Shown: positions 8,317 to 17,684, counted from the first letter of the stretch. The stretch: DNA of 49,866 bases from Methanobacterium sp. UBA176 (GCA_002505765.1 DAVZ01000013.1:1-49866); one strand, 5' to 3'. The notes: a model not told the origin generated them from the letters alone. A program made the numbers and translations.

Positions 8317-9246
8317 TTATCTCAGGAATCTGGCATAAATTACGCTTCCAGCAGCTATGATGCCTCCTATTACAAATAAGCCGTATGGAACTCCAGCCTC
8401 CTTAGTAGGCACTGATGGAGTTTCTGCTGCACTTGTTTCTGGAACTGATGATGAAAATGTCCCTGTTGTTGAATAAGAACTGGATTTAGATGCTGGCCAG
8501 ACATAGGTATAGGTAATCCCTTTATCTCCACCTGCAGGTATAGTAACATCCCATGCAGCGATATTTCCATTCCACATTAATTCATTATCTATAAATGTTC
8601 TTTTTGGATTACTGTATACAAGTTTTGAGTTAAGTGGCACAATTGGGGCCCTTATTATCCCTGAAACTGAATGTGAATCTGTATTTATAAGTAATAAACA
8701 GAATTTGCCCCGCCAATATTGGAGGTCTAAATTAGTATTAAGCATTTCAATTTCATTTGGCCAGAACCATGAAGAGTAAATTCCAGGATCAGGAATTATC
8801 GGCCAGTAGTTATTTGGCTGTGAAGCTTGATTTAATATAACAAAAGTCAATGGTTCTGTGGTTGAATTTCTAACAGCTCTAAGTTTGAATTTCACAGTTT
8901 TTGTTTCTCCTGGTTGGATTTTCCATCCCCAATCGCCACCTAATTCAGGAGAAACAGCATCAACCATTTTAACTGCAGGAGGATCTGTCCAATCAATTAC
9001 CCAGTTAATTGGAGAATCTAAAGTATCAGTGTATCTTTGACTTATTTTAAAGTACTGAACGTGATCATTGTTGTTCTTTATTCTAACAGTTATTACTGAG
9101 GTTAGATCCGTCATATATACGCTTACATTACTTGGTGTTATCCATGTTTCTGCTCCATAGGCAACATTATTGTTGAGAGCTGTATATGAAGCCCCTAATA
9201 ATGCCACCAATACTATTATTCCAACACATAATTTATTTAGATCCAT
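8317..9246 (-). CDS. Secreted, C-terminally anchored surface protein, candidate sortase substrate
   Basis: The start at 9246 is chosen for the AAGGGGATTTG before it; an upstream ATG at 9276 lacks a spaced SD. The 309 residues comprise a signal peptide (hydrophobic to about 20, ending near AYGAE), a beta-rich extracellular region with conserved aromatic residues, a Ser/Thr-rich linker at about 255-285, and a C-terminal hydrophobic segment (GLFVIGGIIAAGSVIYA) ending in RFLR. This hydrophobic-plus-basic tail is typical of sorting signals or membrane anchors. I do not recognise the family. It lies 57 nt before the sortase gene. Confidence 0.7.
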   Translation of the reverse strand: MDLNKLCVGIIVLVALLGASYTALNNNVAYGAETWITPSNVSVYMTDLTSVITVRIKNNNDHVQYFKISQRYTDTLDSPINWVIDWTDPPAVKMVDAVSPELGGDWGWKIQPGETKTVKFKLRAVRNSTTEPLTFVILNQASQPNNYWPIIPDPGIYSSWFWPNEIEMLNTNLDLQYWRGKFCLLLINTDSHSVSGIIRAPIVPLNSKLVYSNPKRTFIDNELMWNGNIAAWDVTIPAGGDKGITYTYVWPASKSSSYSTTGTFSSSVPETSAAETPSVPTKEAGVPYGLFVIGGIIAAGSVIYARFLR

Positions 9247-9286
9247 CAAATCCCCTTTTTTTTGATTTAATTCCATCCCTTTAGAT

Positions 9287-10609
9287 TTATCCGTATATGG
9301 CTTTAAGCTCTCTAATCATCCAATCTGGAGCTTGTTGAGTTGGAACAGTCAGTATTACATTATTCATGTTCCTTATAAGGAATATAGCGTCATCTCGCGG
9401 AACTTCAAGTAATAAAAGGTACTGTGCATCAAGCTCTCCAAGGTTTGAGGTTCTCTCAAAGTCTGATAATCTCCAACCATATGATATCAGGGTATTACTT
9501 ACCACATCTTCATCCCAGTTCCTTGATGCTGCTGCTCTTAAAAGTTGTTCCACATCACTTGATGCAGCTTCACTTTGTGAGCTACTTTGAATTATCTGGT
9601 TTATAGCAACATCTTGTGCGTGTGTCCGGTTAGCTGTTATAACACCACTATCTCTTGCCCTCAAGATAGCAAGAACGGTTGCTCCGCTTATATTAGGAGT
9701 ACTTTCGTTCTTTACCTCTGTTTCTGTCTGGTTTGTCTGATTTTGGTTTTGAGGTTCTGTAGCATTCAATAAATAAACATCAACGCTGTTACCAACGTTA
9801 ATTAGACCACCTGCTGCCTGTAACCTGGAAATAATTATGGGTATGGCAACAGTGTCTGGGGTTCTAATCACCATATTAGACAGTACACTGGCATCTGCTT
9901 CGTTTACCAATGTTTGGGCATCACCAACTTTTACTATTACATTCTTTTGTCCAGTAGCAGCATAGGTAATCATAACTCTATTATAGGGATCCTTTTTTTG
10001 ATTAATCTGTTGATTCTGGTATTCTCTCCAGGCCTGTGTGGCTGGACCCAGTACGTCAACTGCAAGTGCCTGATCTGGCGTAACTGCACCATCTATTTCG
10101 GCTAAAAGCAGTGTTTTTCTTGGATCTAAAGCTAGAGGTCCTGTAAAGTAGGTATTAACCTCATCAATCTTAATCTGTTTTGCATTTCCTAAAGCATCCT
10201 GGTAAGGTGCGTAAACTAAAAAATAATATCCTGCGGCAACAATTATAATGAGTATAAGTCCAAAAACAGCAGCACCAATAAGTGTTCTTTGATCGTCTTC
10301 AGGAATTTTTCTTCCAAAACCTCCCATTGCAGGCATTCCAGGCCTTCTTCTGCTATCGGGTTTCTTATCTGGGGGTCTTAACCTTGGTTTATCTCCGGCT
10401 TTGGGTGTAGGCTTAGGCATTGGCCTTGGCATTTTCCTTTCAGGAGGAGCTTTTTTCTCTTCTTTTTTGGTATCTTTATCTTTCTTAACCTTTCCCACCA
10501 TTTCTTTCAGACGACCTTTAACTTCAGAATCATCCTTTTTATTATTTTTACTCCTAAGGTCAGGTGTATCTTTATCATTTTTCTTTTTTCCAAGTATTTT
10601 ATCTAACAT
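9287..10609 (-). CDS. DUF515-like membrane protein of Methanobacteriales
   Basis: About 440 residues. It has a long Lys/Pro-rich, disordered cytoplasmic N-terminus (about 1-100), a single membrane helix (about 105-130, GAAVFGLILIIIVAAGYYF), then a large extracellular domain with an Asn/Gln-rich loop containing NQT glycosylation-type sequons near 290. It resembles the DUF515 family encoded next to archaetidylserine synthase in related methanogens; function is unknown. I favour the ATG at 10609 over GTG 10618, because that GTG belongs to the SD-like GAAGTGG. The start overlaps the end of the pssA-like gene. Confidence 0.65.
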   Translation of the reverse strand: MLDKILGKKKNDKDTPDLRSKNNKKDDSEVKGRLKEMVGKVKKDKDTKKEEKKAPPERKMPRPMPKPTPKAGDKPRLRPPDKKPDSRRRPGMPAMGGFGRKIPEDDQRTLIGAAVFGLILIIIVAAGYYFLVYAPYQDALGNAKQIKIDEVNTYFTGPLALDPRKTLLLAEIDGAVTPDQALAVDVLGPATQAWREYQNQQINQKKDPYNRVMITYAATGQKNVIVKVGDAQTLVNEADASVLSNMVIRTPDTVAIPIIISRLQAAGGLINVGNSVDVYLLNATEPQNQNQTNQTETEVKNESTPNISGATVLAILRARDSGVITANRTHAQDVAINQIIQSSSQSEAASSDVEQLLRAAASRNWDEDVVSNTLISYGWRLSDFERTSNLGELDAQYLLLLEVPRDDAIFLIRNMNNVILTVPTQQAPDWMIRELKAIYG

Positions 10610-11309
10610 TTGGACCACTTCTAAAGAATCTAATATATAATTCTATAATTGGTACAGCCAATAAGTATAGTAGCACAATAACAAATAAAAGCTTTACGGG
10701 AAAACTTGCAACATAGGATATAATTTTTTGGGGTAAAAGTGTCGCAAGGAGTAATATTCCACCCACAAATAGTATTCTGGTATCCTTAATTTTTGGATAT
10801 TTGAATGTGCTTATCATCAGTAAAGATACAAGTATCATTATAATCAGTGCCAGATATTCTGTGAAAAAACCTGAAAGATAAAAAGTTCCCAGTATTAAGG
10901 CCGCTGTAGGAATGGGTAAGCCAATAAATTTATCTTTATATAAATCTGCTGTCACGTTGAACCTGGACAGTCTCAATATCCCGCAAATTACTACTAAAAG
11001 AGCAACAGCCACATTAAAATAGGTTATTCCATATTGCATGCATGAAATATAAAGTAGCATTGCTGGAGCGACTCCAAAAGACACAATATCAGATAAGGAA
11101 TCCATATTTCTTCCAAATCCACATTCATCTTCTCTATCTATTTTCCTTGCAACCCATCCGTCTACTGAATCAAAAATGACTGCAATTAACATAAATTTGG
11201 CTGCAAAAACTAGGTTACCCATTGATGCCATTAAGATGGACAAAAAACCGGATGATGCATTGGCAATAGAAAATAGATCTGCAATGGATGTATAGGATCT
11301 GATATTCAT
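10599..11309 (-). CDS. pssA: Archaetidylserine synthase (CDP-alcohol phosphatidyltransferase)
   Basis: A 236-residue multi-pass membrane enzyme. The CDP-alcohol transferase signature D-x2-DG-x2-AR-x8-G-x3-D-x3-D is complete from DSVDGWVARK to MDSLSD (about residues 47-74). About six membrane helices follow. It would transfer serine to CDP-archaeol to give archaetidylserine, and the neighbouring decarboxylase gene supports this. GGAGTTATACC precedes the ATG. Confidence 0.88.
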   Translation of the reverse strand: MNIRSYTSIADLFSIANASSGFLSILMASMGNLVFAAKFMLIAVIFDSVDGWVARKIDREDECGFGRNMDSLSDIVSFGVAPAMLLYISCMQYGITYFNVAVALLVVICGILRLSRFNVTADLYKDKFIGLPIPTAALILGTFYLSGFFTEYLALIIMILVSLLMISTFKYPKIKDTRILFVGGILLLATLLPQKIISYVASFPVKLLFVIVLLYLLAVPIIELYIRFFRSGPNVR

Positions 11310-11401
11310 GGTATAACTCCAATGAATCTAATGGATACAAAGTATTAAATATACTTTTAGTAAAAAGAACTTAATTTTTGTGTATTTTAGTACAATTTGA
11401 G

Positions 11402-12082
11402 TTAGCGATCCCTATTATCCATTCTTGTCATTTCTGCAATCACAGTTTCTCCAGCCTTTGGTTTGTCCCCTTCTTTAACCATTAATTTACAGTTTTCATG
11501 GGGTAATATGAGGTCTACCCGCGATCCAAACCTTATCATCCCGATTCTATCGCCTATATGAACTTCATCGCCTTCTTTAACATACTGGACTATACGCCTG
11601 GCCACAAAGCCAGCAATCTGAATAGTACCAATTTTTCCATATTCTGATTCAATGACTATTAAATTCTTTTCATTCACTGTTTCTATGTCTCCAAAGGCCA
11701 TTTTAAATTTTCCAGGACAATATTTTGTCTTTATAATCTTTCCAGAAACAGGAACTCTGTTAACATGTACATCAAATGGAGACATAAAGGTGCTTACACG
11801 AATTCCAATTTCTCCTTTCTCCAGTATATGTTCCATTAAAGTATCAGTTGCTTTTACAATTTCTATTTTGTCTATTTTTCCTTTTAGGATTCTTCCATCG
11901 GCCGGAGCAACCACCACGTCTTTATCTTGAGGAACTTTTCTATTTGGATCCCTGAAAAACTGCATAATAAAAGCAATGAATGAAAATATTATAAAGCTCA
12001 ATAGAACATATCCAAATAAAAATGGTAAGATTGATAAAGTCAATAATATCCCTGCTTTTTTTAAAGTTCCCTTAACGAACAT
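11402..12082 (-). CDS. psd: Archaetidylserine decarboxylase proenzyme
   Basis: A pyruvoyl-dependent decarboxylase of the short archaeal/bacterial PSD type. N-terminal hydrophobic segments (about 10-40) fix it to the membrane. HVNRVPVSG lies mid-protein, and the self-cleavage site is FGSRVD (about residue 185), where Ser becomes the pyruvoyl group. It converts archaetidylserine to archaetidylethanolamine. I use ATG 12082, since the GTG at 12091 falls within an SD-like GTGATTTGC; this gives 226 residues. It pairs functionally with pssA 93 nt downstream. Confidence 0.88.
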   Translation of the reverse strand: MFVKGTLKKAGILLTLSILPFLFGYVLLSFIIFSFIAFIMQFFRDPNRKVPQDKDVVVAPADGRILKGKIDKIEIVKATDTLMEHILEKGEIGIRVSTFMSPFDVHVNRVPVSGKIIKTKYCPGKFKMAFGDIETVNEKNLIVIESEYGKIGTIQIAGFVARRIVQYVKEGDEVHIGDRIGMIRFGSRVDLILPHENCKLMVKEGDKPKAGETVIAEMTRMDNRDR

Positions 12083-12392
12083 GCAAATCACGGATTTAGG
12101 GTTTTAATTAGTTTAATTTAGTTTTAATGGTTAATGGAGCATATATTCGCGTTTTTATGAATTCTAATTAAACATCTGATATGTTTTTAAACATTACAGA
12201 TTTCATTAAAAAAACAAAACATTTAAACATCTTTTCATATTAGATGAATCCATATAATATTTGTTTTTAATTCATAATTAGATATATATTTTTATTTTCA
12301 TATTAGCAATTTATAAAAGTTTATATAATTATCAATCTTAATAATTGTCATAAATATATAGAATTATTTCAATGTCTTTTTACAAAATACTA

Positions 12393-12401
12393 TTTATATA
12401 T
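12393..12401 (+). promoter_or_regulatory. TATA box for the unknown gene and mreB
   Basis: TTTATATAT lies about 80 nt before the ATG at 12475, in a 390-nt AT-rich intergenic stretch between divergent units (psd on the left, mreB operon on the right). A start of transcription near 12420 would be expected. No other clear signal is visible in 12092-12474. Confidence 0.45.
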
Positions 12402-12474
12402 CATGTTGTATAAGACTTATGAAATCAATAGAAAATAGAAAAATTCTAGCTCATAGAATGAAGACGTGTTATTG

Positions 12475-13104
12475 ATGATAGAGAATAAAATTAAAACATT
12501 AAGAAAAGCTGCAAAAGTTTCTACAATGCAGGATTCGGATAAGATATGGTGTGTAATAGCAGGCAATGAAGATATGGTTAATACAATTGCCTATGAATCC
12601 ATACTGGATAAAGATAGAGTTAGTATCCTTTTTAGAGAACATGTCACTTCAAGAGAGTCATTCGTAACTAAAAAATTTGATTTTATAATGTTACATGGTG
12701 ATACAGATAAAATAAGAGATTTAAGTTTAATATCTAAGGAAAATGGAGGAGCTTACCTTAAAATAGCTCCTTATTATGCCAGGGAAGAATCAAATTTAAT
12801 ATTGATTGTAGGACCAGAGGATAATATTAAAAAGTTTCTGGGGGATATTGAAAAAAGCAGTGTAGAAGCATCATTTATTTTAGAAGATAAAACCACAGGT
12901 TTTATAGATTCTGATGTTTATATAACTAAGTGGATGCCCATGTTTATTAGAAATATCACTGATCCATTATTTAAAATGGCAGATGTTGCTCTCTCCACGG
13001 TTTTAATATCCAGTGATGAAAAAAATATTAACAAAATCAAAGAAATTGCAGATTTAAATAAAATATTCGTAATAAGATTTAAAGATGTTATAAAGGAGGA
13101 ATAA
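12475..13104 (+). CDS. Conserved hypothetical protein co-transcribed with mreB
   Basis: A 209-residue soluble protein with mixed alpha/beta character and no signal or membrane helix. I do not recognise a domain. ATG 12475 is preferred; a GTG three codons earlier is possible. It ends 1 nt before mreB begins, so the two are almost certainly one transcript and the product may act with MreB in cell shape. GNEDMVNTIAYE and VGPEDNIKKFL look like loops of a ligand-binding or regulator fold, but that is only an impression. Confidence 0.6.
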   Translation: MIENKIKTLRKAAKVSTMQDSDKIWCVIAGNEDMVNTIAYESILDKDRVSILFREHVTSRESFVTKKFDFIMLHGDTDKIRDLSLISKENGGAYLKIAPYYAREESNLILIVGPEDNIKKFLGDIEKSSVEASFILEDKTTGFIDSDVYITKWMPMFIRNITDPLFKMADVALSTVLISSDEKNINKIKEIADLNKIFVIRFKDVIKEE

Positions 13105-13105
13105 C

Positions 13106-14179
13106 ATGCGTCTTTTTGGAAAAAAGAAAGAAGAAGAGGAAGTAAGGAAGGAGGGAATTGCAAATACCTTAGGAATTGATTTAGGAACGCTTAATACTGT
13201 TGTTGCAAAACCATCAGGAGATAAATTTGATCTGTACAAAATCCCTTCTGTAGTGGCTGTAAAAAAAGAAGATTCATCATACGTGCTTGCAGTAGGTGAT
13301 GATGCAAAATCAATGCTTGGAAGAACTCCAGAGGATATTGTAGCAGTAAGACCGTTAAGAAAGGGAGTTATAGAAAGCGTGGCCCAGGCAGAGGCACTTT
13401 TAATATATGCTATGGACAGAGGAGCAGGAGATTCAATGGATAACATTGATAGAATAGTTATTGGTATTCCTGGTGATGCATCAGAAGTAGAAAAAAATGC
13501 AGTTGAAGAAATAGGTAGAAAAGCAGGGGCAAGTTTTGTTTTAGTTATTAGTGAAGGGCTTGCAGCAGCAATAGGTGCAGGTTTACCAATTGCAGAGGCA
13601 TCAGGCACAATGGTAATCGACATTGGTGCTGGGTCAAGTGATATAGTGGTTATATCCCTTGGAGGAATTACAGATATAGAAACAGTGAGACTTGGCGGAG
13701 ATAATATTGATGATAACATTGTGGATAGGGTTAAAGAAATGTACAATGTTGAAATAGGAATTCACGAAGCAGAAAAAGCTAAAATAGAAATAGGAATGGT
13801 TAATTCTGGTTCAGATATTGAAATAACAAAAACCACAGTAATTGGAAAGGATATGGAGACCAACAAACCTAAAGAGGTAGAAATTGATTCCAACCTTGTT
13901 GCTGAAGCTGCAGAACCAGTAATAGCAAAACTTATTGAAGCACTGGCACGTATACTTGAAAGAATGTCACCAGAACTCATTTCCGGTGTTTACAAGGAAA
14001 CTATAGTTGTAGGTGGAACTTCACAATTAAGGGGTCTTAAAGAAAGAATTTATGAAGAAGTGGGAATCCCTGTTGAAATTTCAGACGACCCTATGACTGT
14101 TGTTGCAAAAGGGGCTGCAATCGTTGCTGCAGAACCAAGGGCACTTGAGCCAGAAGTACGTTTAAAAGCAATGAAATAA
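13106..14179 (+). CDS. mreB: Archaeal MreB/Hsp70-type actin-like ATPase
   Basis: A 357-residue actin-fold ATPase. The phosphate-1 motif LGIDLGTLNTVVA (about 22-34), phosphate-2 VIDIGAGSSDIVV (about 172-184) and adenosine motif VVGGTSQLRGL (about 299-309) are all present. It begins MRLFGKKKEEEE, a charged tail rather than the amphipathic helix of many bacterial MreBs. In pseudomurein-walled methanogens an MreB-like filament probably guides rod shape. A strong SD (AAAGGAGGAAT) lies before the ATG. Confidence 0.88.
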   Translation: MRLFGKKKEEEEVRKEGIANTLGIDLGTLNTVVAKPSGDKFDLYKIPSVVAVKKEDSSYVLAVGDDAKSMLGRTPEDIVAVRPLRKGVIESVAQAEALLIYAMDRGAGDSMDNIDRIVIGIPGDASEVEKNAVEEIGRKAGASFVLVISEGLAAAIGAGLPIAEASGTMVIDIGAGSSDIVVISLGGITDIETVRLGGDNIDDNIVDRVKEMYNVEIGIHEAEKAKIEIGMVNSGSDIEITKTTVIGKDMETNKPKEVEIDSNLVAEAAEPVIAKLIEALARILERMSPELISGVYKETIVVGGTSQLRGLKERIYEEVGIPVEISDDPMTVVAKGAAIVAAEPRALEPEVRLKAMK

Positions 14180-14197
14180 GCAATATATTCAATTATC

Positions 14198-14245
14198 AGC
14201 CATAAGAATGATAAATTATGGCTAATTTTCTTTTTAAAACTTTTT
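14198..14245 (+). terminator. Stem-loop and T-tract after mreB
   Basis: AGCCATAA (14198-14205) pairs with TTATGGCT (14216-14223) through a 10-nt loop, and several T-runs follow. It is placed between the mreB stop and rnhB. T-rich tracts terminate archaeal transcription; the hairpin is additional. The T-run continues almost to the rnhB SD. Confidence 0.55.
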
Positions 14246-14261
14246 TTACTTTTTAGGTAGC

Positions 14262-14873
14262 ATGAAAGTAATAGGCATAGACGAGGCGGGAAGAGGGCCT
14301 GTAATTGGACCTCTTGTTGTATGTGGAGTTACGATTGAAGAAGAAAAGCTTGAAAAGCTTGAAAGACTTAAATTAAAGGATTCAAAAAGTTTAACTCCAG
14401 GAAGAAGGAAAGTAATGGCAAGAAGGATAAATAAAATAGCCCAATGCCATACAGTGCATATTCAAGCCAGAGACATAGATAATTTAAGAGCTAAAGACAT
14501 TAATTTAAACGAAATTGAAAAAATAGCCATTAAAAAGGTTATTGCTGTTTCTAACCCTGATATGGCGTATATTGACTGTCTTGATATAAAGCCTCAAAGA
14601 TTTTGTAAGGAAATGGAGAATTTTAGAAATGATCTCAAGGTCATAGCTGAGCATAAAGCTGAAGATAAGTATCCTATTGTTGCTGCAGCCTCCATAGTTG
14701 CTAAAGTTGAACGAGACATTGAAATTGAGAAAATAAGGAAAGAATACAGAGATGTAGGTTCCGGTTACCCAAGCGATCCCAAAACAATAGCATTTTTAAA
14801 GCGTTTTTCCTATGAAAATTTACCTCAATTTGTTAGAAAATCGTGGGCCACTGTGAAAAAGAATCATAAGTAA
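14262..14873 (+). CDS. rnhB: Ribonuclease HII
   Basis: A 203-residue RNase HII, which removes ribonucleotides and RNA from DNA-RNA hybrids. The first catalytic pair lies in IDEAGRGPVIGP (about 5-16), the third Asp in YIDCLDIKP (about 105), and the late motif KYPIVAAASIVAKVERD is at about 137-153. AGGTAGC precedes the ATG. Confidence 0.95.
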   Translation: MKVIGIDEAGRGPVIGPLVVCGVTIEEEKLEKLERLKLKDSKSLTPGRRKVMARRINKIAQCHTVHIQARDIDNLRAKDINLNEIEKIAIKKVIAVSNPDMAYIDCLDIKPQRFCKEMENFRNDLKVIAEHKAEDKYPIVAAASIVAKVERDIEIEKIRKEYRDVGSGYPSDPKTIAFLKRFSYENLPQFVRKSWATVKKNHK

Positions 14874-14985
14874 TTTAATAATTGAAAATGAATTATTTAT
14901 TAAGATACAGAATAAATATTATTTAAATCAGTTAAACAGTAAATAATCTTTAACTATTAAGTACCGTAATAAGGACTGATATGTA

Positions 14986-15825
14986 ATGATATATGAATTT
15001 CTAAGCAGCACTTTAGGCACCATACTGGAGATGTTTAAAAGTGGAGGAGTCATAACTTATATAATAGCCATTATAGGCATATACGGCTTCATAACTTCGA
15101 TTGAAAAGGTACATTATTTAAGGAAAATATCCAAAATTTCCCCTCCTTTTATTATGGGAACTGTAAATGATGCAATGGAAAAGGGAGGGTCTCTTGAAGC
15201 CTTAAAATCAATTGGTAAGTATAAGAACCCTATTTCTAAAATAATCTCTGAAGCATTAAAAATAGGTTATAGAAATAAGATAGAAGTTGAAGACGCTATG
15301 GAACGTGTTTTTATTGTGGAAATAGGTAAAATGAACAGGGGTTTAGGCACCATAAAGATGATAATTGAAATAGCTCCTCTTTTAGGGCTTATAGGAACGG
15401 TTCTCGGTATGTGGTATACTTTTAAAGCGCTTGGTGTCGATGCTAGCCCTACTGCTATGGCGGGAGGGATTTATATAGCTTTAATCACTACTATAGCAGG
15501 ACTTACAGTTGCAATAGCTTTACTTCCGCTTTATTCTAATATAACAAGCAGAATAGAAGATGAGATGGATAAAATAGAGATTGCCAAGAAAATGACCAAC
15601 TGGAGAACTGCAGTTATGCGTATAAAGGTAGAAGTAGAATCTGAAAAGGCAATGGAAGCTTTAAAGAAATCTGAAGGAATTGTTAAGGTTAAAGAAATAG
15701 ATGATTCTAAAGCAAACATATGGGTGGCTTTTAAGCCCAGCATGCTTGAAAAAAGTATTTCCAACATTATTATGGAAAAATGCAACACCAGAGCAGAGAT
15801 CATTGAAAGCAAACTCATGCAATAA
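14986..15825 (+). CDS. MotA/TolQ/ExbB proton-channel family protein
   Basis: A 279-residue membrane protein. Hydrophobic helices lie at about 18-37, 118-142 and 155-182, and the family core APLLGLIGTVLGMWYTF is present. The C-terminal 60-70 residues extend past the usual ExbB end as a soluble alpha/beta tail (GIVKVKEIDD and on). With the ExbD-like partner 11 nt downstream it should form an ion-driven motor complex in the cytoplasmic membrane. What it energises in an archaeon without an outer membrane is unknown. Confidence 0.85.
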   Translation: MIYEFLSSTLGTILEMFKSGGVITYIIAIIGIYGFITSIEKVHYLRKISKISPPFIMGTVNDAMEKGGSLEALKSIGKYKNPISKIISEALKIGYRNKIEVEDAMERVFIVEIGKMNRGLGTIKMIIEIAPLLGLIGTVLGMWYTFKALGVDASPTAMAGGIYIALITTIAGLTVAIALLPLYSNITSRIEDEMDKIEIAKKMTNWRTAVMRIKVEVESEKAMEALKKSEGIVKVKEIDDSKANIWVAFKPSMLEKSISNIIMEKCNTRAEIIESKLMQ

Positions 15826-15836
15826 AAAGTGATTTC

Positions 15837-16235
15837 ATGTCCCTTGATGTAAATAAATATAGAAACAAACTACGTGATAATAACCCCAGGTTTAACATGG
15901 TACCTTTTATCGATGTGGTTTTTACAATTTTAATATTTTTGATGGTTACAAGTAGTTTTTCAGGGGCTGATTCATCGCAATCCGATTCTGGAAAGCCCCA
16001 GATGTCCCAGGGCAGCGGTCCATCTGAATATTACCTGATTCCTGTTGCAGGGCTTAAAAAGGTCACTGTTAATGGGGAGGATATGTCAGGCTACATAAGG
16101 AACGGAGCAATTGCAGTTCATACAGATGTGATAGATGGGGGTGAAATGATTATCAGACCAAAAAATGGAGAGATAATCATAACCACGCCAACAGGGTTTT
16201 CCCCTGATAAAGCTGTAAAAGCTCCAAATGATTAA
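15837..16235 (+). CDS. ExbD/TolR-family protein
   Basis: A 132-residue protein with a short cytoplasmic N-terminus, one membrane helix (about 19-40, NMVPFIDVVFTILIFLMVTSS) that carries the conserved Asp of the ion channel, and an extracellular C-terminal domain. The Asp in PFIDVVF is the residue protonated in ExbD/TolR. GTGATTTC precedes the ATG. It forms a two-gene unit with the ExbB homologue. Confidence 0.85.
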   Translation: MSLDVNKYRNKLRDNNPRFNMVPFIDVVFTILIFLMVTSSFSGADSSQSDSGKPQMSQGSGPSEYYLIPVAGLKKVTVNGEDMSGYIRNGAIAVHTDVIDGGEMIIRPKNGEIIITTPTGFSPDKAVKAPND

Positions 16236-16293
16236 TATAAATAAGTTAAAAAAATGCATTTATAAGTTAATAACCTTATATTGAGGTGAAAAA

Positions 16294-16896
16294 ATGTATC
16301 TTGGAAGAATATTAGCAGTAGGATGTACAGAAAAGGGAAATTTTGTAGCATACAGGGTTTCAAGCCGATCTTTCCCCAATAGGATGGTAAAAACATTTGA
16401 AGATAGAGCTGCAGTTGTGCCAAAGGAAGGATATGAAACTGACGTTTTTAAAAACCCATATATTGCATATAACTGTATAAGAATAGTTGATGACGTTGCA
16501 GTAGTATCAAATGGGGCCCATACTGACATAATTGCAGAAAAAATTGATTCTGGGATGAATATTAGGGATTCAATTGCATTCACACTGCTTACTATGGACT
16601 ATGAGAAGGATGATTTTAATACTCCCCGTATTGCTGGAGCAACAACTTTAGACGGAGAATCATACATTGGGATAGTTACCAAGGATAGTATTATTGTTGA
16701 GAAAGTTAATACTGATGAATGCTCTTATATCTCCACATATGAACATATAAAGCCTAATTACGTTGATTTTGTTTGTAGCAGTGCAGATGAAGCAGCTCAA
16801 TTTATATTTGATAGGGGAGAATTTGAAAAATTCACCAATCCGGTGGATTCAGTGGCGGCATTTGCAGATAAAAAATGGAAGATTGCTTCCCTATAA
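16294..16896 (+). CDS. purO: IMP cyclohydrolase, archaeal type
   Basis: A 200-residue PurO, which closes FAICAR to IMP in the last step of archaeal purine synthesis. It begins MYLGRILAVG, followed by YRVSSRSFPNR as in other PurO proteins. GAGGTGA lies 5 nt upstream and a TATA-like TTTATAAG is near 16259. cofE follows after 26 nt, so the two probably share a transcript. Confidence 0.93.
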   Translation: MYLGRILAVGCTEKGNFVAYRVSSRSFPNRMVKTFEDRAAVVPKEGYETDVFKNPYIAYNCIRIVDDVAVVSNGAHTDIIAEKIDSGMNIRDSIAFTLLTMDYEKDDFNTPRIAGATTLDGESYIGIVTKDSIIVEKVNTDECSYISTYEHIKPNYVDFVCSSADEAAQFIFDRGEFEKFTNPVDSVAAFADKKWKIASL

Positions 16897-16922
16897 CGAA
16901 TCTTATTTTTTTAGGTGAATTA

Positions 16923-17684
16923 ATGGAAATAAAGCTTATTGGTATTAGGAATATCCATCTAATAAAAGAAGGGGATGATATTGCAGATTTAGTATTAAAT
17001 GCAATGGATGATGAGAATATAGCAATTGAAGATGGCGATATTTTTGTAATAGCTGAAACTGTAATAGCCAGGGCTGAAGGAAATGTAATTAATTTAAATT
17101 TAATTGAACCCAGTTTAGAAGCAGAAGAACTTTCAAAAAAGACAGGGAAAGATCCACGCCTTGTTGAGGCAATAATTCAGAAGTCAAATGAAATCATAAA
17201 AGTAGGGCCTGATTTTATAATTTCTGAAACAAAGCATGGATTTGTATGTGCAAATGCAGGTATAGATGAATCAAATGTTGATAATGGTATGGCAACCCCA
17301 ATTCCTGACGATCCAGATAAAAGTGCGTCTTTAATAAGGAATAATATAGAAAAAACAGTCGATAAAGAGATTGTTGTCATCATATCTGATACTCAGGGAA
17401 GAGCTTTTAGAGAAGGGGCTATAGGGACTGCAGTTGGCATATCAGGCATGAAACCATTATGGGATAGAAAAGGAGAAAAGGATCTCTTTGGTAGAGAACT
17501 TCAAACAACCAGTATAGCTGTTGCAGATGAATTGGCAGCAGCAGCATCAATTTTAATGGGACAGGCTGATGAAGGAATTCCTGTTGTTTTAATTAAGGGC
17601 GTTGAATACACTAATATGTTAAAAGATAACGAATCTACTGCAAATGATTTAATAAGGCCCAAAAAATACGATGTTTTTCGCTAA
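16923..17684 (+). CDS. cofE: Coenzyme F420:L-glutamate ligase
   Basis: A 253-residue enzyme that adds L-glutamates to F420-0 using GTP. KETKHGFVCANAGID-type sequence (ETKHGFVCANAGIDESN) and ISDTQGRAFREGAIGTAVG are family blocks. I take ATG 16923 (EIKLIGIRN) because AGGTGA stands just before it; the frame is open upstream to 16875, but that part lies inside purO and is unlike the family. Confidence 0.94.
   Translation: MEIKLIGIRNIHLIKEGDDIADLVLNAMDDENIAIEDGDIFVIAETVIARAEGNVINLNLIEPSLEAEELSKKTGKDPRLVEAIIQKSNEIIKVGPDFIISETKHGFVCANAGIDESNVDNGMATPIPDDPDKSASLIRNNIEKTVDKEIVVIISDTQGRAFREGAIGTAVGISGMKPLWDRKGEKDLFGRELQTTSIAVADELAAAASILMGQADEGIPVVLIKGVEYTNMLKDNESTANDLIRPKKYDVFR

Noticed and set aside
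13054..13746. Long open frames opposite mreB, hdrA and other genes
   Set aside because: They mirror strongly conserved genes on the other strand, are Ser/Ile-rich and match no family.
16875..16922. Longer N-terminus for CofE
   Set aside because: It lies inside purO, has no SD and is unlike the family; ATG 16923 has AGGTGA.
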